From positions 62,001 to 126,000 of the forward strand of contig DASVDX010000041.1 in assembly GCA_036380875.1 (NCBI GenBank): a stretch of DNA of 64,000 bases, written 5' to 3'. Position 1 is the stretch's first letter. The number at the start of each line of letters is the position of its first letter. Under the pieces are notes generated by a model that did no database searches, was not told where the DNA came from, and saw nothing but the letters and a program-made list of their open reading frames with translations. Both the position numbers and the translations under genes were made by a program. Positions 7,011-15,755 of this stretch are shown one piece after another. This stretch comes from ZC4RG17 sp036380875. GTDB taxonomy: Bacteria; Actinomycetota; Acidimicrobiia; Spongiisociales; ZC4RG35.

Positions 7011-7574
7011 TTAGTCGGCGGCTTCGACGAGGCGGCGCACCACCCACCGGTGCTTGCCGATCATGCGGTCCCTCTCGAAACCCAACTGCTCGAAGGTGGA
7101 AAGAGCACCGTGGAACAGGAATCCCGCCGGGACCGCGTCGGCGGGCTCGGGGTAACCCTCGACCATGCCCCCGCCGAAGCTGGCGATCATGTCGAGGGCT
7201 CCGGCGAGAGCCTGCGTCGACACTCCCTGACGGCGGAATCCCCTTCGCACGTAGAAGCAGGCGATGCGCCAGTCAGGGAGTTCGATGAGCGTCTTCTCAT
7301 AGGCGGCCTGGTTCTTGAGGCGGGGCAGTTCCTCAGTTGAGCCGAACTGACACCAGCCGACGCAGAGATCGTCGTCGAAGACGAGGGCATGGTGGGTAGT
7401 GCCTTGCTGTACCCGCTCGAATTTCCGCTGACGATTGACCGCCGCCGGTGTTTTGCGCGCCCCTTCGGGGTGGAACCCCATACACCAACAGCCGCTGGGA
7501 AAGCCGTCACTGTTCTCGGCCAACTCTGCGAACGCCGGCCATGTCGTCTCGTCGAGGGGCCTGATCGAACGCAC
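7011..7574 (-). CDS. GNAT family N-acetyltransferase
   Basis: A 187-residue acetyltransferase. It opens with RPLDETTWPAFAEL and GCWCMGFHPEG, the start of a widespread actinobacterial GNAT subgroup. The acetyl-CoA binding region is ACFYVRRGFRRQGVSTQAL (about residues 105-123), where R-x-x-G-V/A is the pyrophosphate loop, and it ends with GALSTFEQLGFERD. It likely transfers an acetyl group to a small amine or peptide; the substrate is unknown. Its first 68 bp overlap the end of the upstream membrane-protein gene in another frame. Confidence 0.85.
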   Translation of the reverse strand: MRSIRPLDETTWPAFAELAENSDGFPSGCWCMGFHPEGARKTPAAVNRQRKFERVQQGTTHHALVFDDDLCVGWCQFGSTEELPRLKNQAAYEKTLIELPDWRIACFYVRRGFRRQGVSTQALAGALDMIASFGGGMVEGYPEPADAVPAGFLFHGALSTFEQLGFERDRMIGKHRWVVRRLVEAAD

Positions 7575-8265
7575 CTGCCCTTTGTAGTCGCCGCGCCGCC
7601 TCAGTGCCAGGGACCGCGCCCGACCGCACTCGGAGCCGGCTCCGCCCGCCGGCGAGCAACATCGCCATCCCGACGATCGCCAACACGATCACCCCTCCGG
7701 GAGGCCCCCATTGCTCCGTCGTAGGCGCCGCCGAGCGCTCGGAGGCCGTTTGGGTCCTGGACCCCGGTCCCACGATGACGGCACCCTCCGGCAGCTCTGC
7801 GATCAACGGCTCGTCGAGGGGCCACTCATATGTGAGCTCCCCCGGCCGTGCGACACCGACATGCAACTCCATGCCGATCAGGTCGCCGAAGAAGTTGCCT
7901 TCCTCGTTCCGGATCGACACGGAGTAGACACCGTCCTCCAGGGATTCGGGAACGGTGAACCGCAGATACACCCGCGCGGCCCGATCGCCCGGCCGACCTG
8001 TCGGCTCGATCGACACGGGCCCCACGTCGAGCCAGTCGCTCACCTCACCATCGGAGATCGGGGTCGTGGCGAGATACGCCCGGTACCGACCAGCCTCCTC
8101 GGGCACGGCACCCCCGACGTATGCAACCGCCTCGACCTCGTCGCCCGGCTCGTACGACTCCTCGGTCGGCGCCATCCACGAACCGCCCCCCACTGCTCCC
8201 ATCGGCAGCACCAGCAACCCCACCGCGAGGAAGACGAGCCGGCGATCAGGCCTGGGCCGGGACAC
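7507..8265 (-). CDS. Secreted/membrane-anchored Ig-like protein, partner of the cupredoxin
   Basis: A 252-residue protein with an N-terminal signal sequence (RRLVFLAVGLLVLPMGAVGG). A beta-rich extracytoplasmic region of about 140 residues follows (SYEPGDEVEAVAYV, YLRFTVPESLEDGVYSVSIRN), then a single C-terminal transmembrane helix (GVIVLAIVGMAMLLAGG) and a basic cytoplasmic tail. The fold looks like an Ig/CARDB-type beta-sandwich. It overlaps the end of the cupredoxin gene by 20 bp and its own end overlaps the GNAT start by 68 bp, indicating translational coupling. The pairing with a copper-type protein suggests an envelope role; that is inference. Confidence 0.65.
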   Translation of the reverse strand: MSRPRPDRRLVFLAVGLLVLPMGAVGGGSWMAPTEESYEPGDEVEAVAYVGGAVPEEAGRYRAYLATTPISDGEVSDWLDVGPVSIEPTGRPGDRAARVYLRFTVPESLEDGVYSVSIRNEEGNFFGDLIGMELHVGVARPGELTYEWPLDEPLIAELPEGAVIVGPGSRTQTASERSAAPTTEQWGPPGGVIVLAIVGMAMLLAGGRSRLRVRSGAVPGTEAARRLQRAGAFDQAPRRDDMAGVRRVGREQ

Positions 8266-8923
8266 GATCCACTTCCTCGAACACGATCACCCGTGACCGC
8301 CGGCGATCCATGACGACGACCATCAGGACTGCCGATGTGGCTCCCACCGCGGCGGCGATCAGGGCGAGTAGACCGGGGTGCGGGGAATCGTCGACCAAGG
8401 ACTGGACGGTTTCGGTCAGGCGTGACTGCGACGATGTCAGGGCGGCGATAGTGTTCGCCTGGTTTTCGACATCGGCCTCCAGGGCCTCGATCCGCCCCGT
8501 CTGATCTTCCGCGCCCGTCGCTCCGGCATCGAGATTCACGCCGATGGCGGTCGGGTCGGGTTCTCCCACGATCAAGACACCGGCCATGCCCTGGCCGGTA
8601 GCCGTGCCGTGGAGAGAGCAGTAGACCTGGAGGATCCCCGACTCGTTCACCGTGACCTGGGCCGCCTCCCCCGCCGCCAATTGGCCGGTGTCGAACGAGC
8701 CGTCGACGGCGGTGAAGGTGTGAGGTAGCTCCCCGTGGTTGACGACCGTGATCGTCTCCCCGGCTGGAGCGAAATGCGCCGTCCCCTCGAAACAGGAGTC
8801 GTACATTGCCACCTCGGTCCCGGTGGCGAAACCAGCGCAGAGCCCCGCATGTCCCCCACCCCCGGCGTCGGCGACCACGGGAACGAGCATCAACGCCACC
8901 ACACCAACGAGCAACTTCCTCAC
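8246..8923 (-). CDS. Membrane-anchored cupredoxin (plastocyanin-like)
   Basis: A 225-residue protein from GTG at 8923, preceded by GGAGGTG at good spacing. Residues 1-20 form a signal peptide. Residues 45-120 form a cupredoxin domain with the type-1 copper ligands in order: H68 (ELPHTFT), C102, H105 and M113 (YCSLHGTATGQGM). A probable coiled coil follows (about 135-170; GRIEALEADVENQANTIAAL), then a C-terminal transmembrane helix (GLLALIAAAVGATSAVLMVVV) and a basic tail. It should hold a mononuclear blue copper site outside the membrane and transfer electrons or store copper. It is first in a three-gene overlapping set. Confidence 0.85.
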   Translation of the reverse strand: MRKLLVGVVALMLVPVVADAGGGGHAGLCAGFATGTEVAMYDSCFEGTAHFAPAGETITVVNHGELPHTFTAVDGSFDTGQLAAGEAAQVTVNESGILQVYCSLHGTATGQGMAGVLIVGEPDPTAIGVNLDAGATGAEDQTGRIEALEADVENQANTIAALTSSQSRLTETVQSLVDDSPHPGLLALIAAAVGATSAVLMVVVMDRRRSRVIVFEEVDRVPAQA

Positions 8924-9029
8924 CGGGCACCTCCGTCTGCGTCGTCGTGTGTGGTGACGAGGCGAAAGGCCGGATCGTTCACTCACTCGCCCTAATCGGG
9001 CTCTAAGCGTCCTTCGTAGCTTGCCAACC

Positions 9030-9821
9030 ATGAGTTGGCGACGATCACTCCTCGTATCCACGGTGACGCTCGCCCTCCTCGTCTCGGCATGCGGAGGGGG
9101 AAGCGCAGGAACGGAAACGACCGACGCATCGGTTGCGACGTCCGAAGCCCCACCGGCGACAGAACCGATGGGCACCACCACCACACCGACTGAAGCCATC
9201 GAGACGACGACCGCTGCTGGCGACACATCGGCCGCCGGGAATGTCGATGCCTCCGCCGAAGGCGGTTCTTGCACGATCACGGTGACCGGCGACGTGGAAC
9301 AAGAGGTCACGTATCCGCAGGACCCGCTGTCCATCAACACCGAGTACTGGCTGACCGAAGACCAGATCAGGGAGTCGATCGAGTTCCTGGAGATCGAAGA
9401 GACGTATGAGGACTTCCTGAGCCGAGACGAGCCGGTGCTGTTGTGGCTGGAGATTGCGTGTGGAGCCGAATACACACAGGACACCGTGGGACCGTCCGTT
9501 CTGGTCGCCTCCACAGATGGGACCAAGGGTGCTCAGATGCCGATGGGGCCGGGCACCTACCCCGTCTCCGGAGGCATCTTCGACATGGTCGGGACTCCCG
9601 GCACAGTGATCGCCGGCTTCAACTTGTCCCCAGAAGAGCCCTTCTCCACCGTCGACGGCTCAGAAGAACTGGTCATCACCTCCTGGGACAAGTCGACGAT
9701 CCAGGGCATGGTGACCTTCGAGGTCGAAGAGGCCTTCGTCGACCAGCCCCGACACGCCACGGTGCAGATGGACTTTTCCTACATCTGCGCCGCCTCGCCC
9801 AGCCATATGGGCTGCGGCTAA
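9030..9821 (+). CDS. Putative lipoprotein with Thr-rich linker
   Basis: A 263-residue protein from ATG at 9030. It has a signal sequence with lipobox VSAC (Cys21), a Gly/Ser/Thr/Ala-rich linker to about residue 78, then a domain with several cysteines (GGSCTITV, EIACGAEY, YICAASPSHMGCG at the end) that may pair in the oxidising envelope. A few codons upstream a TTG could also initiate, but ATG gives the usual basic start SWRR. No known domain is recognised. Divergent from the cupredoxin gene, 106 bp away. Confidence 0.75.
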   Translation: MSWRRSLLVSTVTLALLVSACGGGSAGTETTDASVATSEAPPATEPMGTTTTPTEAIETTTAAGDTSAAGNVDASAEGGSCTITVTGDVEQEVTYPQDPLSINTEYWLTEDQIRESIEFLEIEETYEDFLSRDEPVLLWLEIACGAEYTQDTVGPSVLVASTDGTKGAQMPMGPGTYPVSGGIFDMVGTPGTVIAGFNLSPEEPFSTVDGSEELVITSWDKSTIQGMVTFEVEEAFVDQPRHATVQMDFSYICAASPSHMGCG

Positions 9822-9901
9822 CCGCCCCACAAATCCGGCGCCGACCATTTCGAATACGTGATGCCGTCCCGCTGAGCTCTGCGCTCGACCGACAACGACA
9901 A

Positions 9902-9956
9902 ACGCCCAGTGACCCGAAGGCCGCTGGGCGTCGTCGAGAGATGGACTAGCCATCTC
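9902..9956. terminator. Two hairpins between convergent genes
   Basis: ACGCCCAG (9902-9909) pairs with CTGGGCGT (9924-9931), and GAGATGG (9938-9944) pairs with CCATCTC (9950-9956) around a 5-nt loop. They lie between the lipoprotein gene and the convergent acyl-CoA dehydrogenase gene and could stop transcription from both sides. T tracts are weak. Confidence 0.5.
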
Positions 9957-10034
9957 CAAGACGAAATCTAGGGGCTCGGTCTGGGGCGCGCTTCGAAAAG
10001 TGCAAGATTGTTTTCGCGACCTCGGGGAAGACTG

Positions 10035-11183
10035 TCAGTCACCGTATCCATCGAGCCGCGCCAGCACCTGGAGCATGACCTCGTCGGCCCCGGCGCCGAT
10101 CGACGTCAGGCGGCCGTCGCGGAGGAAGCGGCTCGTCCAGGTCTCCTCGATGTAGCCGATGCCGCCATGGAACTGCAGCACCCAGTCGGCCACTTCCCGA
10201 TGGAGGCGACCGGCCTTGAGTTTGGCGATCGTCGCCATCCGCGTCACGTCCTGCCCGGCGTTGTGGCGTTCGGCCACGACGTGGTTGTACTCGCGGAGGA
10301 GGTCCACCTCGGCGGCCAACTCGGCGAGCTTGAACTGGACGTACTGATGCTCGAGCAAGGGCTTGCCGAAGACGACCCGCTCCCGCAGGTAGTCGCGGGT
10401 TCGCTCCAACGCCCGCTGGCAGGCGGCAGCAGTGCTGTAGGTCGCCCACATCCGCTCTATGACGAACTGGGCCATCTGCTGCTGGAAACCTCGGCCGATC
10501 GTGCCGATCGTGTTGGAGACCGGGACCCGCACCTCGTCGAACTCCAGCAATCCCGTGTCGGAGGCGCGCATGCCGAGCTTGTCGAGCTTGCGGCTCACCC
10601 GAAAGCCCGGGGTGTCGGTGGGAACGATGATCTGGGACATCCCGGCGTAGCCGCCCTCGTCGGAAGTGCGGGCGAGCAGGCACAGCCAGTCGGCCTGAAG
10701 CGAGTTCGTGATGTACATCTTCGAGCCGGAGATGACCCACTCGTCGCCGTCTCGGACGGCGCGGGTGCGGACCGATGCCACGTCCGAGCCGGCGTCGGGT
10801 TCGGTCACCGCGATCGAGCACACCTGCTCGCCGCGAAGCACAGGCGCCAGGTACTTCTCCTTGAGTTCGTGGGTGCCGTACTGATGGAGCGAGGGTGTGG
10901 CCATGTCGGTCATGACACCCACCGCCATGCCGATCGAGCCGTGATCTGCTCGCCCCAACTCCTCGGCGAGGATCAACGTGAAGAGATGATCAGCCCCCTG
11001 ACCCCCATATACGGGGTCGTACTCGAGGCCGATGAGCCCCAGCTTGGCCATCTGGGAGACGACGTCGTGGAGGGGTATCCACTCCTGCGCTTCCCATTCC
11101 GGCACCCGGGGATTGATCTCGTTTTCGACAAACTCCCGCACCAGACGGCGGAAGTCGTGATGCTCCGGCGTGAAGGGCATCAA
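10035..11183 (-). CDS. Acyl-CoA dehydrogenase
   Basis: A 382-residue flavoenzyme of the acyl-CoA dehydrogenase family: N-terminal helices (1-120), a beta domain with SIAVTEPDAGSDVASV and ISGSKMYITN (FAD and substrate contacts), and a C-terminal helical domain with ERTRDYLRERVVFGKPL and QFHGGIGYIEE. It oxidises an acyl-CoA to the 2-enoyl-CoA and passes electrons to ETF. Chain-length preference cannot be read from the sequence. The leucine dehydrogenase and 2-oxoacid dehydrogenase genes 1.4-4.5 kb away make a branched-chain (isovaleryl- or isobutyryl-type) substrate plausible. No ETF gene is in the window. Confidence 0.92.
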   Translation of the reverse strand: MMPFTPEHHDFRRLVREFVENEINPRVPEWEAQEWIPLHDVVSQMAKLGLIGLEYDPVYGGQGADHLFTLILAEELGRADHGSIGMAVGVMTDMATPSLHQYGTHELKEKYLAPVLRGEQVCSIAVTEPDAGSDVASVRTRAVRDGDEWVISGSKMYITNSLQADWLCLLARTSDEGGYAGMSQIIVPTDTPGFRVSRKLDKLGMRASDTGLLEFDEVRVPVSNTIGTIGRGFQQQMAQFVIERMWATYSTAAACQRALERTRDYLRERVVFGKPLLEHQYVQFKLAELAAEVDLLREYNHVVAERHNAGQDVTRMATIAKLKAGRLHREVADWVLQFHGGIGYIEETWTSRFLRDGRLTSIGAGADEVMLQVLARLDGYGD

Positions 11184-11298
11184 GCCACTCCTTGTGGTCT
11201 AAAGCGGCCCGGCTGGTTGGAACGGGCGGTGGTTATCGTTCGATGATAAGTTCGAGCACTGCCGGCAATCCGGCCACGACAGTCGGGAAGGGAGCGAC

Positions 11299-11730
11299 AT
11301 GGGTAAGTTCTTTCGACGCCTCCTCGTAGGAGCCGCCGTCGTCTGGGGCATCAAGTCGCTGCAAGACAAACGACGGGAGTGGTCGAGCCGCCCCGTCGAG
11401 GAGATCCGTCGCAACGTCATCTCCAAGCTGCCTGCGTCGATGGACGACGAGAGCAAGCAGAAGGTGGCCGACAAGGTGGTGCAGGCCGTGAAGGGCGACG
11501 CAGTCCCCGGAGGTTGGCAGCCTTCCAGCCCGCCCAGCGGGACCACCACCCCTCCGCCCGAGACACCTTTCGGCACGACCCCGGAGCCGGCCAATCCGTC
11601 GACGCCTCCGAAGATGGAAGAGGTCGAGCCGGTCGGATCGACGACACCAGTGCCGCCGGTGGACGAGACCGAGAATCACGAGTCGTCGATCTCGTCGCCG
11701 CCGGACTCCGAGGACGAAGACCGGAACTGA
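11299..11730 (+). CDS. Small hypothetical protein with acidic, Pro/Thr-rich tail
   Basis: A 143-residue protein. The N-terminus MGKFFRRLLVGAAVVWGIKSL is a basic stretch plus a short hydrophobic segment, enough for a membrane anchor or amphipathic helix. Residues 22-70 are charged and helical. The C-terminal half is a low-complexity Pro/Thr/Ser/Glu region ending in acidic residues, probably disordered. A Shine-Dalgarno (GGGAGCGAC) precedes the ATG. It lies 115 bp divergent from the acyl-CoA dehydrogenase and ends 6 bp before a convergent gene. No family recognised. Confidence 0.65.
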   Translation: MGKFFRRLLVGAAVVWGIKSLQDKRREWSSRPVEEIRRNVISKLPASMDDESKQKVADKVVQAVKGDAVPGGWQPSSPPSGTTTPPPETPFGTTPEPANPSTPPKMEEVEPVGSTTPVPPVDETENHESSISSPPDSEDEDRN

Positions 11731-11736
11731 CGCGGC

Positions 11737-12459
11737 TCAGCTGGAATAAGCGACCGCTTGCGCCTCCGCCCAGCGAAACATCGCCGCGCTATAGCACTGG
11801 CTCGCCGTCTCGAGATCTCCGGCGGCTAGGGCGTCCACCGCGCTGGCCACGTCGAAGGTGGTGTCGTCCATGATCGTCGGACCGAGCCGCCACCCGACCT
11901 GGCGATAGTCCAACTCGAGCATCGCCTCGCCCCGGAACGACTGCATCCAGTTCTGCAGCGACTCGAGGTCCTCGACCCACACGCTGGGCAGGTCGAGGGC
12001 GCGCATGTACTCGATCGCCTCCGCCATCCGGGCGATGGCGTCGCCAAGGCCCTTGCGGAGCAGCATCGGCTCGACGGTGTCGTCGGGGATGAACGGGATG
12101 AACCAGCGGAGCGGAGGATGCCACGCCGAGACCATCACCGAGGCCGGCTCAGCCACGCCGGCCCGGATGCGGATCAGTTCGCTGCGGGCCGACTCAGCCT
12201 CGGCGACGTCGACGATGCTCATCCCGAACCGATTCGTCGCCTGGTAGTAGGCGACGAGGGACTCCAGCATCCGTCGTCGCGGAGCTCGGGGACAGCGCCA
12301 CCTGCGACCGGCCCATTCCACCTCCCACGCGTCGGCGCGCTGGGACTCGGTGGTGAGGGTTGCGCCCAGGAGTCGGGGCACATCGCGCCCGTTGGTCGTC
12401 ACCGGCAGCCGCACCTGATCGGCTGGCCGGTACACCCGCAGGTAGGCGACATCGATCAT
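11737..12459 (-). CDS. Conserved hypothetical protein
   Basis: A 240-residue soluble protein starting MIDVAYLRVYRPADQV. Visible features are a conserved-looking segment WHPPLRWFIPFIPDD (about 118-132), a helical stretch with AIEYMRALDLPSVWVEDLESLQNW, and a helical C-terminus ASQCYSAAMFRWAEAQAVAYSS. It has no signal peptide, membrane helix or catalytic motif that I can name. Such proteins occur singly beside core genes in high-GC actinobacteria. It is convergent with the small acidic protein and divergent from leucine dehydrogenase, 130 bp away. Confidence 0.65.
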   Translation of the reverse strand: MIDVAYLRVYRPADQVRLPVTTNGRDVPRLLGATLTTESQRADAWEVEWAGRRWRCPRAPRRRMLESLVAYYQATNRFGMSIVDVAEAESARSELIRIRAGVAEPASVMVSAWHPPLRWFIPFIPDDTVEPMLLRKGLGDAIARMAEAIEYMRALDLPSVWVEDLESLQNWMQSFRGEAMLELDYRQVGWRLGPTIMDDTTFDVASAVDALAAGDLETASQCYSAAMFRWAEAQAVAYSS

Positions 12460-12589
12460 CTGCTCAGCCTATATCCGCCGCCGTTCGAGCAAAGGCCCCA
12501 ACTGGCCGACAGATGACGCTCATACAAGAATGCATGAACGACCGGCTGAGAAATGGCGTCCCGGGTACACTGCCGACCAGGAGGTGGCG

Positions 12590-13663
12590 TTGAGCGTCTT
12601 CGAGCACATCTCGGCTGAAGGCCACGAGGAAGTCGTATTCGGGTCCGATCCTGTATCGGGCCTCAAGGCGATCATCGCCATCCACTCCACGGCTCTGGGT
12701 CCCGCCTTAGGCGGGGCCCGTTTTTATCCGTACGAGTCGGAGGAGGAAGCCCTCATCGACGTGCTCCGATTGTCGAAGGGCATGACCTACAAGGCGGCCG
12801 CCGCCGGCCTCGACCTCGGCGGCGGCAAGGCGGTCATCATCGGCGACCCGGCCACCGACAAATCCGAGCGCCTGTTCCGTGCCTTCGGCCAGTTGGTCGA
12901 CTCGCTGGGCGGCAAGTACATCACCGCCGAGGACGTCGGCACCACCGCGGCCGACCTGGCCCTGGTGCGCCGCGAAACCAGGTGGGCCACCGGGTTGCCT
13001 GTTGCGGAGGGTGGCTCGGGGGACCCCTCACCCGTCACCGCTCGCGGGCTGTTCGCAGCAGCGAGGGCCACCGCCGAATACCTGTGGGGGCGACCCGACC
13101 TCGAAGGCCGAAAGGTCGTGGTGCAGGGATGCGGCAAAGTAGGGAGCGCCTTCGTCCAGCTCCTCGTCGAGGCTCGGGCGGAGGTGATCGTCACCGACGC
13201 CCAACCCGCCGCCATCGACAGAGCGGTCCAGAACTACGGAGTGAAGCCGGTCGACCCCGATGAGGCCATCACCACCCCGTGCGACATCTTCTCACCGTGT
13301 GCCCTGGGTGCAGTCCTGAACGAGCACACGATCCCGCGCCTCGGGTGCGAGGCGGTGGTCGGCTCGGCCAACAACCAGCTCGCCACTGAAGAGGACGGCG
13401 AGCGTCTCGCCGCCGAGGGGATCCTCTACGCCCCCGACTTCGTAGTGAATGCCGGGGGACTGATCAATGTCTACGACGAGTTGCACGGCTATTCGAAGAG
13501 CCGTGCCCTCCACCGGGTCGACGGCATCTACGACGCCACCTTGAAGATCTTCCGCACCGCCCAGGAGGAGGGAATGACTCCCCACGCCGCCGCCATTCGC
13601 CTGGCCGAGCGGCGGATCGAAGAGATCGGGAGCCTCAGCCGTCGGCGGGCAGCGACGCCCTGA
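12590..13663 (+). CDS. Leucine/valine dehydrogenase (Glu/Leu/Phe/Val dehydrogenase family)
   Basis: A 357-residue NAD-dependent amino acid dehydrogenase that deaminates branched-chain amino acids to 2-oxoacids. Motifs include ALGGARFYPY, the catalytic-lysine region DLGGGKAVI, the Rossmann loop GCGKVGSAF and APDFVVNAGGLINVYDEL, all typical of the leucine-dehydrogenase branch. Its length (about 350) fits that branch rather than glutamate dehydrogenase (about 450). The TTG at 12590 is chosen because AGGAGG lies 5 bp upstream and the protein then starts SVFEHIS; an upstream ATG at 12530 would add 20 atypical residues. The E1 gene follows after 19 bp, so both act in the same oxidation route. Confidence 0.9.
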   Translation: MSVFEHISAEGHEEVVFGSDPVSGLKAIIAIHSTALGPALGGARFYPYESEEEALIDVLRLSKGMTYKAAAAGLDLGGGKAVIIGDPATDKSERLFRAFGQLVDSLGGKYITAEDVGTTAADLALVRRETRWATGLPVAEGGSGDPSPVTARGLFAAARATAEYLWGRPDLEGRKVVVQGCGKVGSAFVQLLVEARAEVIVTDAQPAAIDRAVQNYGVKPVDPDEAITTPCDIFSPCALGAVLNEHTIPRLGCEAVVGSANNQLATEEDGERLAAEGILYAPDFVVNAGGLINVYDELHGYSKSRALHRVDGIYDATLKIFRTAQEEGMTPHAAAIRLAERRIEEIGSLSRRRAATP

Positions 13664-13682
13664 GGAGAAGGGAGAGAGGGAC

Positions 13683-15701
13683 GTGACCATCACACTCGAT
13701 CACGAAGCTCTAGGGCTCGAGGACAAGCAGGTCCTCGAGATGTACCGCCTGATGGCTCTAGCCCGCCGGATGGACGACCGGATGTGGGCGCTGAACCGCC
13801 AGGGGCGCGCCCCCTTCGTGGTCGGCTCTTCGGGTCACGAGGCCGTCCAGGTGGCGTCCGTCCTGGCGCTGGACCGTGACTTCGACTGGGTCCTGCCCTA
13901 CTACCGGGACATGGGTGTGGCCCTGGCCTGGGGCACGCCGCCCGTAGACGTGTTCCTCGCCGTGTTCGCCAGGAAGACCGATCCCATGTCGGGTGGCCGC
14001 CAACTCCCGAACCACTGGTCGGACCCCGCCCGCCGCGTCCTCACCCAATCCTCCTGCATCGGAACCCAATACCCCCACGCCGTGGGCATCGCCCACGGTC
14101 TTCGCATTCAGGGCCTGCCCGGAGTTGTCGCCGTCTACGGCGGGGAGGGGTCCACGTCGGAAGGTGACTGGCACGAGGCGATGAACTGGGCCGGCATCCA
14201 TCGCCTGCCGGTGATCTTCATCATCGAGAACAACCAGTACGCCATCTCCGTGCCCGCCAACGAGGAGGTGGCAGGCAGCCTCTCGAAGCGGGCGGAAGGC
14301 TACGGATTCACCGGAGTCACCATCGACGGGAACGACCCGTTGCTCGTCTACAAAACGGTCAAGGAGGCGGCAGACCGCGCCCGGGCCGGTGAAGGCCCGA
14401 CGCTCATCGAAGCGGAGACGTACCGCTACTACGCCCACACCTCCGACGACGACGATCGCCTGTACCGCACCCGTGAGGAAGTCGAGCAGTGGAGACGGCG
14501 CGACCCGGTCATGGCGCTGCGGCAATATCTGATAGAGCATCGCCTCCTGTCGGAAGCGGCCGAAAAGGCCCTGGACGAGGAGATCGCCTCCGAGATCGCC
14601 GCCGCGGTGGCCGAGGCGGAGAGCGCCCCGCGGCCGGACGAGGCCACCTCCCGGGTGTACGCCAATCCGATCGTCCCGGCCGAGCCGGTCACAGAGCCAG
14701 AGCCGGAGCCCAAGGGGACCCCCGTCAACCTCATCACCGCCATCAACCGGGCCCTCCATGATGTGATGGAGGAATACGACGACACCGTCGTGTTCGGTGA
14801 GGATGTGGCCGGCGACAAGGGCGGCGTGTTCAAGGCGACCCAGTCGTTGACGGCGACGTATGGGGAGGAGCGCTGCTTCAACACCCCGTTGGCGGAGTCG
14901 GTGATCATCGGGGCGGCGATCGGGATGGCGGCGAGTGGGCTGCGACCACTGCCCGAGATCCAGTTCGCCGACTACATCCATCCCGCCTTCGACCAGATCG
15001 TCTCCGAAGCGGCCCGGATCCACTACCGCTCCGACGGGCGGTGGACCTGCCCCATCGTCATCCGCACGCCCTTCGGCGGCGGGATCCACGGAGCGCTCTA
15101 TCACTCCCAGTCCGTGGAGGCCTTCTACGCCCACATACCGGGCCTGAAGGTGGTCGTCCCCTCGACACCCGCCGACGTGAAAGGACTGCTGTTTTCGGCG
15201 GTGCACGACCCCGATCCGGTCCTCTTCCTCGAGCCGAAGAAGCTGTATCGGCTCGCCAAGGGTCCCTACCCGGCGGGTGAGTGGGTCGTCCCGATCGGCC
15301 AGGCGGCCATCCGCCGTTCGGGTCGTGACATCACCATCCTCACCTACGGAGCGATGGCTCATTTCGCCCTCGAAGCCGGCGAGATGTTGTCCGCCGAAGG
15401 CGTCGACGCCGAGATCATCGACCTCCGATCGCTGAAGCCACTCGACTGGCCCACGATCGAAGCTTCCGTCAAGAAGACGTCGCGGGTCCTGATCGTGCAC
15501 GAAGACAACGAATTCGTCGGCTATGGAGCGGAGTTGGCAGCTCAGATCGCCGACAAGACCTTCGAATGGCTGGACGCGCCGGTGCGCCGGTACGCCCTGG
15601 ACGACGTCCCCGCCATGCCCTACGCCGAGGAACTCGAAAACGAGGTGTTTCCCACGCCGGAGGGCATCGTCGAGCGGGCTCTCGAAGTCGTCCGCTGGTG
15701 A
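13683..15701 (+). CDS. 2-oxoacid dehydrogenase E1, alpha and beta subunits fused (branched-chain type)
   Basis: A 672-residue thiamine-diphosphate enzyme. Residues 1-330 are E1-alpha with the ThDP motif beginning GGEGSTSEGD and ending IIENNQYAIS; the usual GDG aspartate is Glu (GEG). A Pro/Glu linker (TEPEPEPKG) joins it to E1-beta (about 347-672; FGEDVAGDKGGVF, ESVIIGAAIGMA, HEDNEFVGYGAELAAQI). It decarboxylates a 2-oxoacid and acylates the lipoyl group of E2. Coupling to leucine dehydrogenase suggests branched-chain 2-oxoacids. GTG at 13683 follows a GGAG-rich leader. E2 and E3 genes are absent here, so partners must be encoded elsewhere. Confidence 0.9.
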   Translation: MTITLDHEALGLEDKQVLEMYRLMALARRMDDRMWALNRQGRAPFVVGSSGHEAVQVASVLALDRDFDWVLPYYRDMGVALAWGTPPVDVFLAVFARKTDPMSGGRQLPNHWSDPARRVLTQSSCIGTQYPHAVGIAHGLRIQGLPGVVAVYGGEGSTSEGDWHEAMNWAGIHRLPVIFIIENNQYAISVPANEEVAGSLSKRAEGYGFTGVTIDGNDPLLVYKTVKEAADRARAGEGPTLIEAETYRYYAHTSDDDDRLYRTREEVEQWRRRDPVMALRQYLIEHRLLSEAAEKALDEEIASEIAAAVAEAESAPRPDEATSRVYANPIVPAEPVTEPEPEPKGTPVNLITAINRALHDVMEEYDDTVVFGEDVAGDKGGVFKATQSLTATYGEERCFNTPLAESVIIGAAIGMAASGLRPLPEIQFADYIHPAFDQIVSEAARIHYRSDGRWTCPIVIRTPFGGGIHGALYHSQSVEAFYAHIPGLKVVVPSTPADVKGLLFSAVHDPDPVLFLEPKKLYRLAKGPYPAGEWVVPIGQAAIRRSGRDITILTYGAMAHFALEAGEMLSAEGVDAEIIDLRSLKPLDWPTIEASVKKTSRVLIVHEDNEFVGYGAELAAQIADKTFEWLDAPVRRYALDDVPAMPYAEELENEVFPTPEGIVERALEVVRW

Positions 15702-15755
15702 TCGACCCGACGCCGCAAACGCCGTAGGTCGGGGGCGCTCTAACCTTCCGGGGAG

